Notes: generated from the letters alone by a model not told the origin. A stretch of DNA of 64,000 bases from Periplaneta americana (GCF_040183065.1 NC_091120.1:168919488-168983487), one strand, 5' to 3'; shown: positions 1-11,514, counted from the stretch's first letter. Numbers and translations are program-made.

Positions 1-196
1 CCCGGGTTCGAATTCCGGTCGGGACAAGTTACCTGGTTGAGGTCTTTTCCGGGGTTTTCCCTCAACCCAATACGAGCAAATGCTGGGTAACTTTCGGTTC
101 TGGACCCCGGACTCATTTCACCGGCATTATCACCTTCATTTCATTTAGACGCTAAATAACCTAGATGTTGATACAGCGTCATAAAATAACCCAATA
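1..196 (+). mobile_element. tRNA-derived SINE (family A), 5' end cut by window
   Basis: The sequence begins at a B-box-like GGGTTCGAATTCC and runs through the SINE body (TCAACCCAATACGAGCAAAT, TCATTTCACCGGCATTATCA) to the tail CATAAAATAACCCAATAAAA. The same body occurs in reverse at 9826-10086 and 35118-35374 and forward at 28464-28941, so it is a dispersed family. The A-box half lies outside the window. It is non-coding and would be reverse transcribed by a LINE in trans. Confidence 0.85.
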
Positions 197-199
197 AAA

Positions 200-868
200 A
201 CATTTGTCCTAATCTCAATATTTTCAAAGTTACACTAATTTGAAGTTGTTTGTAAAATACCATTTTTCTTTAGTTTTAAGGGTAAAATAATATTATAAAT
301 AGAGAATGAACTATTCAGAAGTGTAATTTCTTTAATTGGCTAGTGTTCTGAAGCTAAAAATGTGTTGTTAGTTGCTTTGTACAGATTTTTTTTTAACTAA
401 AAATGACATTATTCCTACGCACTTATCACAAAAATTGTTACAGATCAAACGACTTTAGGAACTTGACTCTTTACAATTTAATTATGCATCTTAATGTACA
501 GTCTTGAAGAATTACAAGAATGGAGTAATTTGTAACAATTGTTCTGATAAATTCGTAAGAAAATGTAATTTTGTGGTTAAAAATTGAAAAAAAAATCTGT
601 ATGAAGCAACTATGATATTCACAGCACATTTTTGGCTTCGGAATATTAGCTAATTAAAGAAATGATACTCCTGAATAGTTCAGTCTTTATTTGTAATATT
701 ATTTTACCCTTAAAACTCAAGAATAATGGTATTTTACAAACAATTTCAAATTAGTATAACTCTGAAAATACTGAGATTGGGACAAATGTTTATACGACAT
801 TTTTTGCTCAGAATGTCTTCGGAAATAAGCTCCGTAAGGGACGGTAAATCCTCGTGAATCACCCTGTA
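200..868. mobile_element. Palindromic foldback/MITE element
   Basis: Positions 200-494 and 495-786 are diverged reverse complements of each other; for example ACATTTGTCCTAATCTCAAT on the left pairs with ATTGAGATTAGGACAAATGT read from the right. The symmetry centre is near 495. The right side continues about 80 bp past the symmetry and ends in CACCCTGTAT, a common insect transposon terminus; the matching left terminus is missing and SINE tail abuts there. No coding potential is visible. Most likely a non-autonomous DNA transposon. Confidence 0.7.
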
Positions 869-1439
869 TTTGACGAGATTTTTCTGTCCTATTTTACGGG
901 TCAGAATCCAAATGTTTAAGAGAAGACTGCTAATTCCTGCAGTTTCTGAATGCACCTTTGCTGTTAATCTTATAACAAAACAAACAAATCAACATTTTAG
1001 CACTATTTTACTGCCCTACTGGAAATTTATAGCAGCTGTTAGAACTGTACCTTAAGCGTAAAGTTTTCGCTATGAATTACTCACGTGAACGAAGACTGAA
1101 GTTCTTTAAGTGTATGTGAGAAACTTCAAGGTGTTTTACTTTCAAGTCGGTCTATTACACAGAGAACCTTCAGGACAGAAATCATTAGCTACATATACAA
1201 GCGAAAACTCAAGCTACTTATTCGACCAATAAGAGCAAAAGGGAATATAAACAAAACACGATAGTCAATGCATTTCACAACTTTGGTAGCATAACACTGA
1301 CTTACAATGACCCGAGTTCGGATCGTGGTGATGGCGTAGTGGTAATTATGGTAGATAAAGCAAAATTTCCAGAAGGTTTTTCTCAGGGTTTCCCATTTCC
1401 CTCAATCATCCCAATGTCACTCTCCGTTTCAATATATAT
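869..1439. other. AT-rich stretch without recognised feature
   Basis: No ORF with recognisable protein similarity, no tRNA-like signal and no clear inverted or tandem repeat. Probably decayed intergenic DNA. Confidence 0.5.
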
Positions 1440-1861
1440 TCAGTATTTTATATGCATCAAATTTATAACAATGTCTTATTGAATTCTGTACATAAAAACT
1501 GAAATATATTTAATTTGTATTCACATAAAATACATAAAACTAAAATATCAGACAACATATGCTTGACAGTTCCTGAATGTACCACAACTGTAGCTTATAA
1601 TCACAGCAGCAACTTCGGTCCAAGGCTTTATAACATGATAATAGATAAATTCCCGAACATTCAATTTGCTAATGCTCCTTATTTTAAAAAATAAAATTAA
1701 AAACTGGAGAAAATATAAAGTTCAATTATTGTAATATCTGTGTTTTTCTTTTTCTCTTTTTACTTTTTATTCTTCTAATTAATAAAATACTTATCTTAAA
1801 ATTTTGTGGAATGCACCCTGAGCATGAGTATGTAGACTATGTGGGGATGCTTCTAGCAATA

Positions 1862-1862
<1 letters not shown>
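1440..1862 (+). pseudogene. LINE reverse transcriptase 3' end (family K), decayed
   Basis: With frameshifts this reads as the C-terminal tail of a non-LTR reverse transcriptase: segments NIFNLYS, SDNICLTVP and NHSSNFGPRLYNMII are recognisable and match the copy on the opposite strand at 38220-38765. The short 3' UTR (GTGGAATGCACCCTGAGCAT) also matches that copy and is followed by an (ATT)n tail. 5'-truncated, as LINE copies usually are; not functional. Confidence 0.7.
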
Positions 1863-1958
<96 letters not shown>

Positions 1959-1959
1959 G
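1863..1959. repeat. (ATT)n microsatellite, LINE tail
   Basis: About 97 bp of uninterrupted ATT units directly after the LINE 3' end at 1862. The long poly-Tyr reading frame across it is an artefact of the repeat. Confidence 0.95.
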
Positions 1960-2318
1960 CATTACCCAAAACGGTGCCGAAAGTAAAATGCATTCTAAAT
2001 TATCTGAAAGTTCTTCAATGTATTAAAAATGATAAAAAATTGGCGCAAAAAATATGAAAAAGACATATTAGTTAAAAAACGTAAAAAATGCAGAAAATGC
2101 AATATAAGAAATTACTTTTTTACGTTGATATTAACATAGATTTCTATATTAATAGGCATCGTCCTAATGTGGAAAATAAGATGACTTTTCATCAACATCC
2201 GCCCCCTTGATGACTGACTGAAAGGATGGAAGACTGACTAAACAATTGCCTATCTGATTGACTCACTGATTGACGAGTGACTAAAGATTGACTAAACAGT
2301 TGACAGAATGACTGTATA
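1960..2318. other. AT-rich stretch with cryptic TGACT repeats
   Basis: No gene. Between about 2205 and 2315 the words GACTGACT, GATTGACT and CTAAACA recur irregularly, a cryptic simple repeat. Nothing else recognised. Confidence 0.5.
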
Positions 2319-3449
2319 TGGGCTATTCCATATGAAATCGATCAGTAAAAAACCTCGCATTTTTTTATATTCTAATTTTTTCCCTACTTATACAAGGTGC
2401 TGAGGGAAGTGTATTTTCAAAAATATACTATCGAAAGTCAAACCGTTTTCGTATTATTGAGCGACAAATTTAGCGTATTTTAGAAAAACAAGCCTCTTTC
2501 AGCGCTCAGAACTCTGGAACCATTTATTGCAGAACATTGAACGAGAGCTCATTTTGAAGCTGACATTTGGTAGGTTATGTTAAGAAGTAATCCTTATTTT
2601 TATTGTACACAGAGAGACAGATAATCTGATTTTACTTGCTTTTAGGTTTTTTGGCCATTTGTAAAAATGTAAAAAAAATTTTGAGAAAAAACCTTGCATT
2701 ATTAAGAGGGATTCGGCATTGTTTGCTTAGTGATACGGCAATAAGTTTTAACTGTATTAAATAAATTATTTTCACACGCCTAGATTGAACGGCGCAGTAC
2801 CGCACGTACTGGCCGAGAGCTGAAGATAAGCGAGCGTTGGGCGTCATTTTACTCCTGTGTTTATGAAAACTTGTGATAAAGCTAGCCCAGCCATGACTCC
2901 TAGACGACACATCACGTGTTTGTCTCCTTGCCTTGCTTGTCTCGACTACCTACAGTCAGCTGGTTAGTTCACGCGCGTACTATTTATTTTCATTTGATAT
3001 TTTCAATACTTTCTTATCAACGGTGCACCAGTAAAAAATATGTGTTTATTTGTACTTTCAATGCGGAATCTAACCATATATTTTAAAAATATTTTTTCGT
3101 GGCCAAAGGCGTCTTAATGAAGAAAAATCTAAATTTCTCCATTTCCATAAAAATTAAGAAAAACTGTTTACATGTCAATATAAACTTCAATTTCTCAGCA
3201 TCAAAATAAGCCATGATTTCGATCATTGGGTGAAAGGATTTCGGAGCCACAACAGTTTAAAGTTGCTAATTTTATGAAAATACGATAAATTTAAATATTA
3301 TCAATTTAAACACTATGAAGTTCTGATGCCTCAAACTTTGCACAAAGCATTGTATCACAGTTGTCTACGGACAGAAAAATTTCATTGTATTTAAAAATTG
3401 AAAGGTCAATTTTCTCTATATTTCGGTCTATTTGAGATGGAATAGCCCA
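2319..3449. mobile_element. Non-autonomous TIR transposon, family T1, copy 1
   Basis: 1,131 bp bounded by terminal inverted repeats TGGGCTATTCCATATGAAAT (left) and TGGGCTATTCCATCTCAAAT (read inward from the right), with TA on both sides as expected for a TA target duplication. A second copy, alike across its length, is at 44703-45842. No transposase is readable, so it would depend on an enzyme elsewhere. Superfamily not assigned; TA duplication suggests the Tc1/mariner-like group. Confidence 0.8.
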
Positions 3450-3458
3450 TATGTTAGT

Positions 3459-4372
3459 AGTAGTATTTATTTATTTAACCTGGTAGAGATAAGGCCGTCA
3501 GGCCTTCTCTGCCCCTCTACCAGGAGATTCCAACTACAATATCAACAATAAAATTACAATTAGTATTAAATTTACAATTACAATTACAAATAATATTACA
3601 GTTAGTATTAAATTTACAATTACAATAAAATCAAAGTACGAAAAGATTACCTGAATAATTAAAGCTAGATAATTTATCATAGAGAAACAAAGAATATTTT
3701 ATATTTACTGAATTACAAATTAAATCTAGAATAACAAAGTTGTATAGTGATGAAATTACTGGATATTGAAATATTTTGTGATAGATTAAAGAAACTATTT
3801 ACAAGTAATCAATTACTGACCAAGTGCCTAGTAAGTTTTCGTTTGAATTCAATTTTATTTCGACAGTCCCTGATGCTAGCAGGTAGCGAATTCCAGAGTC
3901 TTGGCAGGGCTATTGTGAAAGAAGATGAGTATGAGGAGGTGCGATGGGATGGTATTGTTAGTATTGTTTCATGACGAGAGCGTGTGTTCAGATTATGGTG
4001 GGAAGAAAGGTAAGTGAAGCGAGACGACAGGTACGAAGGAATAGAAGAGTTCAAGATTTCGAAGAGAAAGAGAAGTGAATGTAAATTTCTTTTCTTATCT
4101 AGTTTAAGCCAACCTATTGCTTCCAGGGATGGGGTAATATGATCATATTTACGAACATTGCTTACAAAACGTACACACAAATTATGAGCACGTTGAAGTT
4201 TCGTTTTGTTGTCGCTGGAGAGGTCAGTCAGTAAAATGTCCGCATAGTCGAAATAGGGAAATGCAAGTGTCTGCACAAGGGACTTTTTTAAGCAAGAGGG
4301 GAGATGAACATTTATCCTTTTTAGCACATGGATAATAGAATATACTTTTCTGCAGGTTCTGTGATCTGTGTT
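3459..4372 (-). pseudogene. LINE (CR1/Jockey-like) reverse transcriptase C-terminus
   Basis: The minus strand keeps an open frame of 172 codons (4327 to 3809) matching the C-terminal region after the RT palm of CR1/Jockey/L2-type LINEs: LPSCLKKSLVQTLAFPYFDY, then KLQRAHNLCVRFV, DHITPSLEAIGWL and PRLWNSLPASIR in the expected order. The frame extends upstream (HRTCRKVYSIIHVLKRINV) to about 4372, where SINE sequence begins. The 3' end carries the CTCTACCAGGTTAAATAAAT motif, also seen at 63935-64000. The RT catalytic core and endonuclease are missing: a 5'-truncated copy. It lies directly beside TIR element 2319-3449. Confidence 0.85.
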
Positions 4373-4374
4373 AT

Positions 4375-4556
4375 ATACCGAAGTTGCACTCGGGCGTATG
4401 TTCGATTCACTCTTGGGTTATTATATGGTTAGGTTTATTTCCGAGTTTTCCCCAACTTTAATGTGATTGTAGGTAATTTCATGGCGAATCCCAGTTATCA
4501 ACTCTAACTAACCTAGTAGTTGATATATCATCGTCAAATAACCAGATAAAAACGGT
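4375..4556 (+). mobile_element. tRNA-derived SINE (family B), 5'-truncated
   Basis: B-box-like TGTTCGATTC near 4398, body CCGAGTTTTCCCCAACTTTA and a tail ATCATCGTCAAATAACCAG. The same organisation occurs intact in reverse at 20954-21187. The A box is missing. Confidence 0.7.
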
Positions 4557-5030
4557 AAGCAAGAATTCCTTTCAAGCTTTTCCTTAAGGTCTGGCTTGTA
4601 GTCTAAAAGATGCTAAAAAAAAATAGAACCGAGGAATGTACGAGTATTTCACAAGACGTTGTGGCTCAGGATTCCGGCCATGTACCAGAGATCTGTGGGG
4701 AGCATCGTCCCGAGGGAACACAACCGCCGCACTGTTCTGTCCGCCCACCAACATTTGAATGGGTTGGCAGCAATCTAGTTATCGCGGACATGATCATACG
4801 GACTCGCAGAGAAACCAAACAAGCGAGGAAATGCGCTGGAGTGCAGCACATCAACATCTTACTGAAGTATCCAAAGACAGCAGGGAAACTGCATATTACG
4901 TATGTTTATTTGTCTTTCTTTCATTTTTAAAAGTTTGTAACCTCGTAAACACAACTAATTTATGTTTATGAATTTTGAACATAACGATGACGCCCTCATA
5001 GGCAGCCTCTCAAGTTAGCAATTTGTATTC
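4557..5030. other. No recognised gene; left flank of a hAT element
   Basis: Contains an unassigned open frame of about 106 codons (4610-4930, plus strand) without a recognisable domain. The last part may belong to the outer hAT element whose C-terminus resumes at 6145, because 5031-5038 is the target site of the inner hAT. Confidence 0.4.
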
Positions 5031-5261
5031 CTTTACTGCAGCCGTGGCGAAAATCTGACTCACGAGCACATTGTGGCTCGCAATGGTTTCTCTTACTTTC
5101 TACCTCCCACAACCCCCACCCTCTCACGCACTGGAGTCAAAATCCGTTCCATTTGTATTTGTCTCTGACCTGCGAGTGGCATATCGTCGCAGTGTCTCTC
5201 TCAAAACCATATACCTCTACAAAAACGAAAGTTTCAAGTAGGATGGGAGGACGAATTTGTT

Positions 5262-5262
<1 letters not shown>

Positions 5263-5328
<66 letters not shown>
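5263..5328. repeat. 66-nt poly(T) run
   Basis: Uninterrupted T run inside the hAT element. It could be the A tail of a minus-strand retrocopy that has otherwise been lost, or slippage expansion. Confidence 0.95.
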
Positions 5329-5332
<4 letters not shown>

Positions 5333-5464
5333 ACAATATGGTGAGAATATTAAATGTATGATTTGTTCATAAGTATTACGAAGAAAATGGTTGTGTAACA
5401 TAAAACGACATTATACGTTACTACATGTTACTGATGAAACATTAAAAGGTTAAGTGTTGTTGTA

Positions 5465-5520
<56 letters not shown>
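5465..5520. repeat. (ATT)n microsatellite
   Basis: About 56 bp of ATT units within the hAT element. Confidence 0.95.
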
Positions 5521-5669
5521 CATCTCTGTACTTCGATCCTTTTTCAGCAGATGTACGAATAATGCGGTTAGATCTTCAATTTAAACTCACAGATTTACAA
5601 TGTGATGTTAAATGAAATCTAGGTATAAGGAGTTGACAAAATGTTCAACCTTTCAAATCTTTGCCAAAA

Positions 5670-5864
5670 AATAAATATCCGAAGCTTCGTTCTTTCGCTT
5701 GACCTGTTCGCTTGTTCGCTACAACTTACGTTTGTGAAAAATTATTTTCAACAATGAAAATAGTAAAAACCAAATTTAGACCATGACTGACAGACAAACA
5801 CCTTCGTGATCAACTACGACAGGCAGTAAGTGACATAATTCCTGATTTTGAAACTCTGTCGTAG
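5670..5864 (+). pseudogene. hAT transposase C-terminal dimerisation domain, two internal stops
   Basis: One frame of 65 codons reads NKYPKLRSFA, stop, then TTYVCEKLFSTMKIVKTKFR, stop, LTDKHLRDQLRQAVSDIIPD and a final stop. The CE-x-LFS-x-MK core followed by LTD-x-HL is the hAT C-terminal dimerisation signature of the GTF2IRD2/ZBED-like hAT group. The in-frame stops are at about 5700 and 5784. It belongs to the enclosing element 5039-6136. Confidence 0.8.
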
Positions 5865-6179
5865 AGACATTCTGAAGACAATTAATTTTAGGTTGTGATA
5901 ATGTGTCCTATGTTTTCTTGTTCATTTCTGTCTTCATTACACGTACTAAACATTAGTTTGTAGCCTTGTACTGTATAAAATTTTATCAAGTGCAAGACGT
6001 AAGGAAAATGAATATCCGTTAATAAGTCAGACAGTTGCTTCACTTCCCCTTCGGGTGTCCGCCTCCCTCCATAGGTGCTATGCACGTTGCAGGTTACACA
6101 GTGGCTCGGCGCACGATAGCATTTTCGCCACGGCTGCTTTACTGCATTCTTTAGCAGATTTCGATAGATCAAAATATCC

Positions 6180-6524
6180 AGTTTAACATCAGTTCCAGGA
6201 AATGTAGGAGATAAAGTGAACGAGAAAACAGCAAATATTCTTTCCAAAAACCCTGGCTATTATCAACTTAAAGAAATTCAAGATATTCTCGAGGGAACAC
6301 CCCAAAAACCAACAAAATTTTCTATAGAACAGCTCACAGCTTTTGTGCAAGCTTGTCTTACTTCTTGTGACGTAGAACGAAGTTTTTCGCGCTGCAGAGC
6401 TATGCTGAGAGACAACAGGCGAAGAATGACAACAGAAAACATACGTCACTGCTTAGTTGTGAACTGTAACGGCATAAATGGAGCATTCAGCAATGAGGCA
6501 AGCACTTCAAAATCCATAGACTAA
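6180..6524 (+). pseudogene. hAT transposase C-terminal dimerisation domain (outer element)
   Basis: An open frame from about 6180 to 6524 reads PGNVGDKVNEKTANILSKNP, then LTSCDVERSFSRCRAMLRDN and RRRMTTENIRHCLVVNCN. The S-CDVERSFS motif is the conserved hAT dimerisation core, in a different subfamily from the inner element. The related sequence on the minus strand at 46900-47090 shares CDVERSFS. The upstream catalytic part is not readable; the left flank was separated by the insertion at 5039-6136. No natural start codon: a fragment. Confidence 0.8.
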
Positions 6525-6742
6525 ACGTAAGTTACCTATACCTTATTATTCTGTTAAAATAATATGAGACTGATAATGCATATTTTGTAGCATATTTATC
6601 TATTTTACGGCATAATGGCATACATATTCTTCACGTTTTTAGGGCATGAACTTCCTTTCCCTGTTTATAACAGTAAAACACACGTCACTTACATCAACTG
6701 TATCATGGAGTAATGAATATAGCATTACATGGTAATTATGTA

Positions 6743-7828
6743 CAGGGACATCATTTTATTTTTACTTCAATTTTTATTGTACCTGAGTTTTTGAATGTAC
6801 TTCACTCCCACCCCTTCTACTAACGAAGTTCAACCGTCCTCCACACCGCATATACAGTCATAGTAGCCTTACGGTCATAGTAAACAGTACGTTCCAAAAA
6901 TATGTTCCCGTTTTCCAGTGACGAAAGAGCTTTCAATATTGAATCATTTTCGCACAGGTACTGTCGTCCATTTGCTACGTCGTATCCCGGTTTCCCCCAC
7001 CAGCTTTTATTCGCCAGCTAGTGGCTGGGCTCTCTTAGCTCTTTTCTGAGAAGATTAATTTCTGTTAGGAATTGGACGTCTACGTAATATTATACAACCG
7101 TTTAAAATAACTTAAATAGAAGGGCTTCGTTAAGTAATTAACTGTCACGTGATTTCCCTCCTTTCTACGACCCTACGAAATAACCACTTGGACGGACAGT
7201 AGATAGTATGTCTGAGTAATTTTATCTTTTCGGATCGGGCAGAGTGAAGATTGAATTTACAGTACGTGAGGTACTGTTTTATAGAGTAGATACAGAATTA
7301 TTTCAACATGAGTTACTAGTACGAAGAACGAAACTGGTAATTGGAATTAAGTACAATAGTCTATAGTGCGATAATATGCACATTAGAACTGAAGCCTGTA
7401 TCGAAATGAACGGCCACCATTTAAAAAAATGTGTTTAAATATCCATATTATGATTATTTTTTGATTTAGCTTCATTCTCCATAGTGTACGCTAATGTGCT
7501 GTAGACAGTATAATATACACTGCATAATGAATACGTCCACATGGACAGCTCAGTTCTTGAGTAAAAACACTCATTGTTAATACTGTACTGTATTTTGATT
7601 AAACAAAAACCTAATGAAAATGATCAAACTCAAAAGTGCAATATTTCCTAGTTTATTTAAATGGATGAACTAATTTTCTTCCCTCCTATACCTAGTGAAG
7701 TGATTTGTTTGTATATTACGCCAGTATCATTGAACTCCAGTCGTGGAACGGGGAAGCAAACGGCATTGATCCATAGGTATAGGCAAGTTAATATTAAAAA
7801 TGTTAGTAAAAATAAAATGATGTCCCTG
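6743..7828. mobile_element. Non-autonomous TIR transposon, family D, copy 1
   Basis: 1,086 bp with inverted ends CAGGGACATCATTTTATTTT and AAAATAAAATGATGTCCCTG, flanked by TA on both sides. Two further copies are at 14656-15711 and 26479-27584 and align over the whole length (shared internal words GGAATTGGACGTCTACGTAA and GATCGGGCAGAGTGAAG). No transposase is readable. A host-independent transposase would be needed in trans. Confidence 0.88.
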
Positions 7829-8387
7829 TATTAAGTATGGCCCAAGCAATCTTCCAGCAATAGGCGTCCCGAGTACATAGGCTTACATTACCAAATATAT
7901 ACATACATTTTAATTGAATAATTTTTAAAATTTTCTTATGACTAGCATATTGTGTGTCCCTTTACACTCTAACTGGAAAAAATGTGCCCAGGACCTCTAT
8001 TGTGGGGAGATGGCGGCCTGGCCGGTGCTTACTACATAATCACCTGTACCGTAACATTTTTATAATAATTCCAATTAAAACACATTTATCTCAACACTGT
8101 GAATGCACGTTGCAGATATACTTCACTTTCAGTGTACTGTATCATGGAAAAATGAATATATTATAACACTTTTACAATAATTTTAATTAGCAATAAGATA
8201 TTATCACTTTTGCACTTTGAAGTGGAAATGACCGATTTTGAATGGATTGGTAATTGCAACACATACAGAGTATTGGAAATGTCCGTGTTTGATACAAAAC
8301 GACAATGAAAATATTGACATCAGTATGATATGAAATTATCCGGTTTTGATTGAAAATACTGATTTTACCAAACTGTTTCTCTTGGAG
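7829..8387. other. No recognised gene
   Basis: AT-rich sequence between family D copy 1 and SINE D. One short open frame (7954-8166) has no recognisable similarity. Nothing else supported. Confidence 0.5.
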
Positions 8388-8620
8388 ACGGCCTGGTTGG
8401 CACAGTCGGTATAGCGTTGGCCTTCTATGCCCGAGGTTGCGGGTTCGATCCCGGGCCAGGTCGATGGCATTTAAGTGTGCTTAAATGCGACAGGCTCATG
8501 TCAGTAGATTTATTGGCATGTGAAAGAACTCCTGCGGGACAAAATTCCGGCACACCGGCAACGCTGATATAACCTCGGCAGTTGCGAGCGTCGTTAAATA
8601 AAACGTAACATTTTTTTTTA
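8388..8620 (+). mobile_element. tRNA-derived SINE (family D)
   Basis: Has a complete Pol III promoter: A box TGGCACAGTCGG and B box GGGTTCGATCCC, followed by a body with GGCATTTAAGTGTGCTTAAA and ACAAAATTCCGGCACACCGG, ending GTTAAATAAAACGTAAC plus a T run. A second copy is at 38927-39161. Confidence 0.88.
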
Positions 8621-9807
8621 ACTTTCTCATGGAAATGACCGAGTTAGAATAAAAACAGTAACATATTCATAAATATGCATCTGTAAACATACCGAAACCG
8701 TTAAAAAAATCATTTTTTTGTTTTCGGTGGAAATGATTGGTTTTGTTTGCAACCTCCACAATTAAAATTGTTTTAATCGGTTTTTAATAACGCTAGGCTA
8801 TATGAAGTGCACTGTTACCTAGCGCCGATGAGTTTGATGTTAGCGAGATGGCATATTCGATTCGAGTAACAAATAACATGGTATATTCTGGAGATCGAAC
8901 TCAGGTCTACTTGATAAGAAAGTTAATTGACTTACAGTAGAGTATAAAACAAAAATAATAAGTCCAAATAGTTGATTCATTAATGATGCAAGAGAAACAG
9001 CAAAGAGTCTTAAAGCCTCCATATGGCGCCTCTGTTATCTAGCTTCTCCCACTGCCGATTTAAACACGCAGTTTACGGGGATTTGTACTTAAACCCTTCA
9101 ATCACAATTCATATCAACAGCCCTTCTCATTTTGCGAAACATCTGTAAGAGTGTGGGGAGATCGGCAATACAAATGGGAGCTGGTATCAGTATCTAGCCC
9201 ATCACAAGGCATTGTGTGAACTACACTTCAACTTTCACCATCATTACACGTCTACTGCGAGGGTGAGGAATGCTATGGATCTGCAGGTGGGGATGGTATC
9301 CTAGGATTGATGAACTTCAAAGCAACTACTGGATAACATATTTCTGATGATAATTATGATGATGATTATGATGATGATAATGGAATGGAATTTCGGGAAT
9401 TCTGTACAGACTTACCTCCAGGCAAGTCTTTGCGTGTATGGGGTCCGTTAGAGCTTAATAATCTAGCCTATAGAGAAAGAATATTAATCAACAGTAATCT
9501 CACTGGAGGTTTTGATTTATCTAGAGAAAATCAAAACTCGAGTGGGATTTAATTGACTATTACACGATTAGAAGAAAGTATATAAAGATTAGAAGTAACG
9601 AAGTATTCCAATAGAATAAAATATTAATTGACTTACGAAAATACAAAACTGTCATCAAATTTTTACCATCTCAACATTATAAATATTACGCTAGTAAATG
9701 GCAGTAGTGTGTTATGATTAGCTGTTTTCTTATCAGTTGTGCAAACTATGGAATCTTCATTGAACACTGTGGACGGTTACCGGTCAAGAAGGCTTTGTTG
9801 ATTCAGT
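8621..9807. other. No recognised gene; decayed repeats
   Basis: Contains a small ATG/ATT-rich patch (9340-9380) and, near 9500-9620, a hairpin GATTTTGATTTATCTAGAGA followed by AAAGTATATAAAGATTAGAA, a word also present at 55355. This implies another dispersed repeat, not delimited here. Confidence 0.45.
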
Positions 9808-10098
9808 TTCATTTTTATTTTTATTTTTTTTTTATATTTTATTGGGTTATTTTACGACGCTTTATCAACATCTAGGTTATTTAGCGTCTGAATGAAATGA
9901 AGGTGATAATGCCGGTGAAATGAGTCCGGGGTCCAGCACCGAAAGTTACCCAGCATTTGCTCGTATTGGGTTGAGGGAAAACCCCGGAAAAAACCTCAAC
10001 CAGTTAACTTGCCCCGACCGGGAATCGAACCCGGGCCACCTGGTTTCGCGGCCTGACGCGCTGACCGTTATTCCACAGGTGTGGACTTCATTTTTATT
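9808..10098 (-). mobile_element. tRNA-derived SINE (family A) with target duplication
   Basis: Full-length copy on the minus strand, body 9826-10086, with head GTCCACACCTGTGGAATAAC at the right and tail at the left. Flanked by 12-bp direct repeats TTCATTTTTATT at 9808-9819 and 10087-10098. Near 92% or better similarity by eye to the other three copies. Confidence 0.9.
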
Positions 10099-11332
10099 AA
10101 AACAGTTGCATTCCACTTCAATTATCCCGATCCCAGTAATCAACGTCACTTGACAGATGATTTTCAATAAATCTTAGTATTAAACAATCTCTGATACGTG
10201 ACTATTCATAATATCATATAGCAGAAGCTATAACATAACCTAAATAATATAAACGAGTGTTAGAAAAGCTTTAATTAGGGATGATGAAATAAACAAGAAA
10301 CATTTTAATTAACGATGATGAAATAAAAAATAAACATGAATAATTTTAAAAGAAACCATTATTGAAAATAGGTACAATTTTCAAATTTGAATGTTTTGGT
10401 GGTTGGTGGTTCAGTTGATGTTATATTGGACATGTGCGCAAAAAATGTGAACTCGTTGATGTACATGGTGTATCCCTCAACTTATTCAGGATTTCTGAAT
10501 GGTGCTCTTCATTTATTTGTAAATAGGGTTTCAGGGAAGATGCATAGCTATGACTAGTGATCTTTATTAATTCTTGTTCTTGAATGCCAATGCGAGTCAT
10601 ATTATTTTGAAACTGCTGTGCATCAACTGGAGTGGTTTGTAATTTTCTGTTTTTTGACGTCGAGACCAGTGCAATTTGAAATGTTGGCAAACAAAGAAAC
10701 AAATGCTAGGGTAGTGATAAAAAGAAACAAATCCTAGGGACGCGATAAAGTTAAGCAAATGCTAGGGACGCGATAAAATTGTGCGATAAGGAGCCATGAT
10801 TGGTTGAAAGACGTCCTTTCGTACCGTTTTATTGGTCAAAAGTAGTGTGACGTAGTAAAAGTGTAATAGTCAGAAAAAAAAAACATTATTTTCAGCACAG
10901 AGTTATATTTTTTTAGTAGAACAATAGCCTGAAGTGTAGCAGAATTTAAACTAAATAAGATTAGACTGGTGATGACGTTTACCGCGTGTTTATAATGCAA
11001 ACAGTTAACGAAATATCGTTATGAAACTTTTACCCTTCAGATGAAATTATAGGAGAGAAACAATAACAGGAAGCAGTGATGCTATGTTGATTACTGCAAT
11101 AATAATAATAGTCGAAAGTGATGGTGACGTTCTTGTTATTTTGTTTAATTCAGCTGTACATAATTAACTCGTAATATGCATTAAAATTAAGTGGACAGTA
11201 ATGTAATCGCAAGAAGACATTGCATTTTTTTCTACATTTACCAGACACGAGAATCATATCAGCTTTTTTCAGCATATATAATATTTGGTTGAGGTATAAG
11301 TTCGTTGAGTTTTTGTTCATCACAATACTGCA
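10099..11332. other. No recognised gene; small imperfect tandem repeat
   Basis: A minus-strand open frame (10702 to 10421, 93 codons) has no recognisable domain and is reported only as unassigned. At about 10690-10785 three imperfect units of roughly 30 bp share CAAATGCTAGGGACGCGATA. The remainder is AT-rich. Confidence 0.45.
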
Positions 11333-11514
11333 ACAGTCTCCTATATACAGTCACGAAGCTTGAGTTTTGAGGGTGCTAGAAACAATAGACTGTGACGGTT
11401 CTATTTTTCATTGCCTGTAATGAGGCGATATTAGCGATCATAGTGGTGAGCAACTATCTAATGTTTGCATATTTACTACGTATTGAGCTTCGCGACTGTA
11501 TATACTAGACTGTG
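11333..11514 (-). mobile_element. hAT-type MITE, family M, copy 1
   Basis: Inverted ends ACAGTCTCCTATATACAGTC and GACTGTATATACTAGACTGT. Flanks ATACTGCA and ATACTGCC give a 7-of-8 match for an 8-bp duplication. Same element as 31126-31282 and 48301-48482, here in reverse orientation. Non-coding. Confidence 0.85.

Larger units (their letters stand above)
5039..6136 (+). mobile_element. hAT transposon with exact 8-bp target duplication
   Basis: Termini CAGCCGTGGCGAAAAT (5039) and ATTTTCGCCACGGCTG (6136) are perfect 16-bp inverted repeats, flanked by CTTTACTG at 5031-5038 and 6137-6144. An 8-bp duplication and a CAG...CTG terminus are hAT hallmarks. Inside are a C-terminal transposase remnant (5670-5864), a 66-nt T run and an ATT array. 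At 1,098 bp it is far shorter than an autonomous hAT, so internally deleted. It has inserted into another hAT sequence whose dimerisation domain lies at 6180-6524. Confidence 0.92.

Noticed and set aside
1811-2026. Open frame with a long tyrosine run
   Set aside because: Translation of an ATT microsatellite; no protein outside it.
2632-2910. 92-codon minus frame
   Set aside because: Lies inside TIR element T1 and is not kept intact in copy 2 (44883-45221 differs in frame ends and sequence); chance frame.
4610-4930. 106-codon plus frame
   Set aside because: No recognisable domain, overlapped by other frames, beside hAT debris.
8388-8460. tRNA gene at the SINE head
   Set aside because: A and B boxes are present but no cloverleaf; the sequence continues as a SINE with a second copy at 38927.
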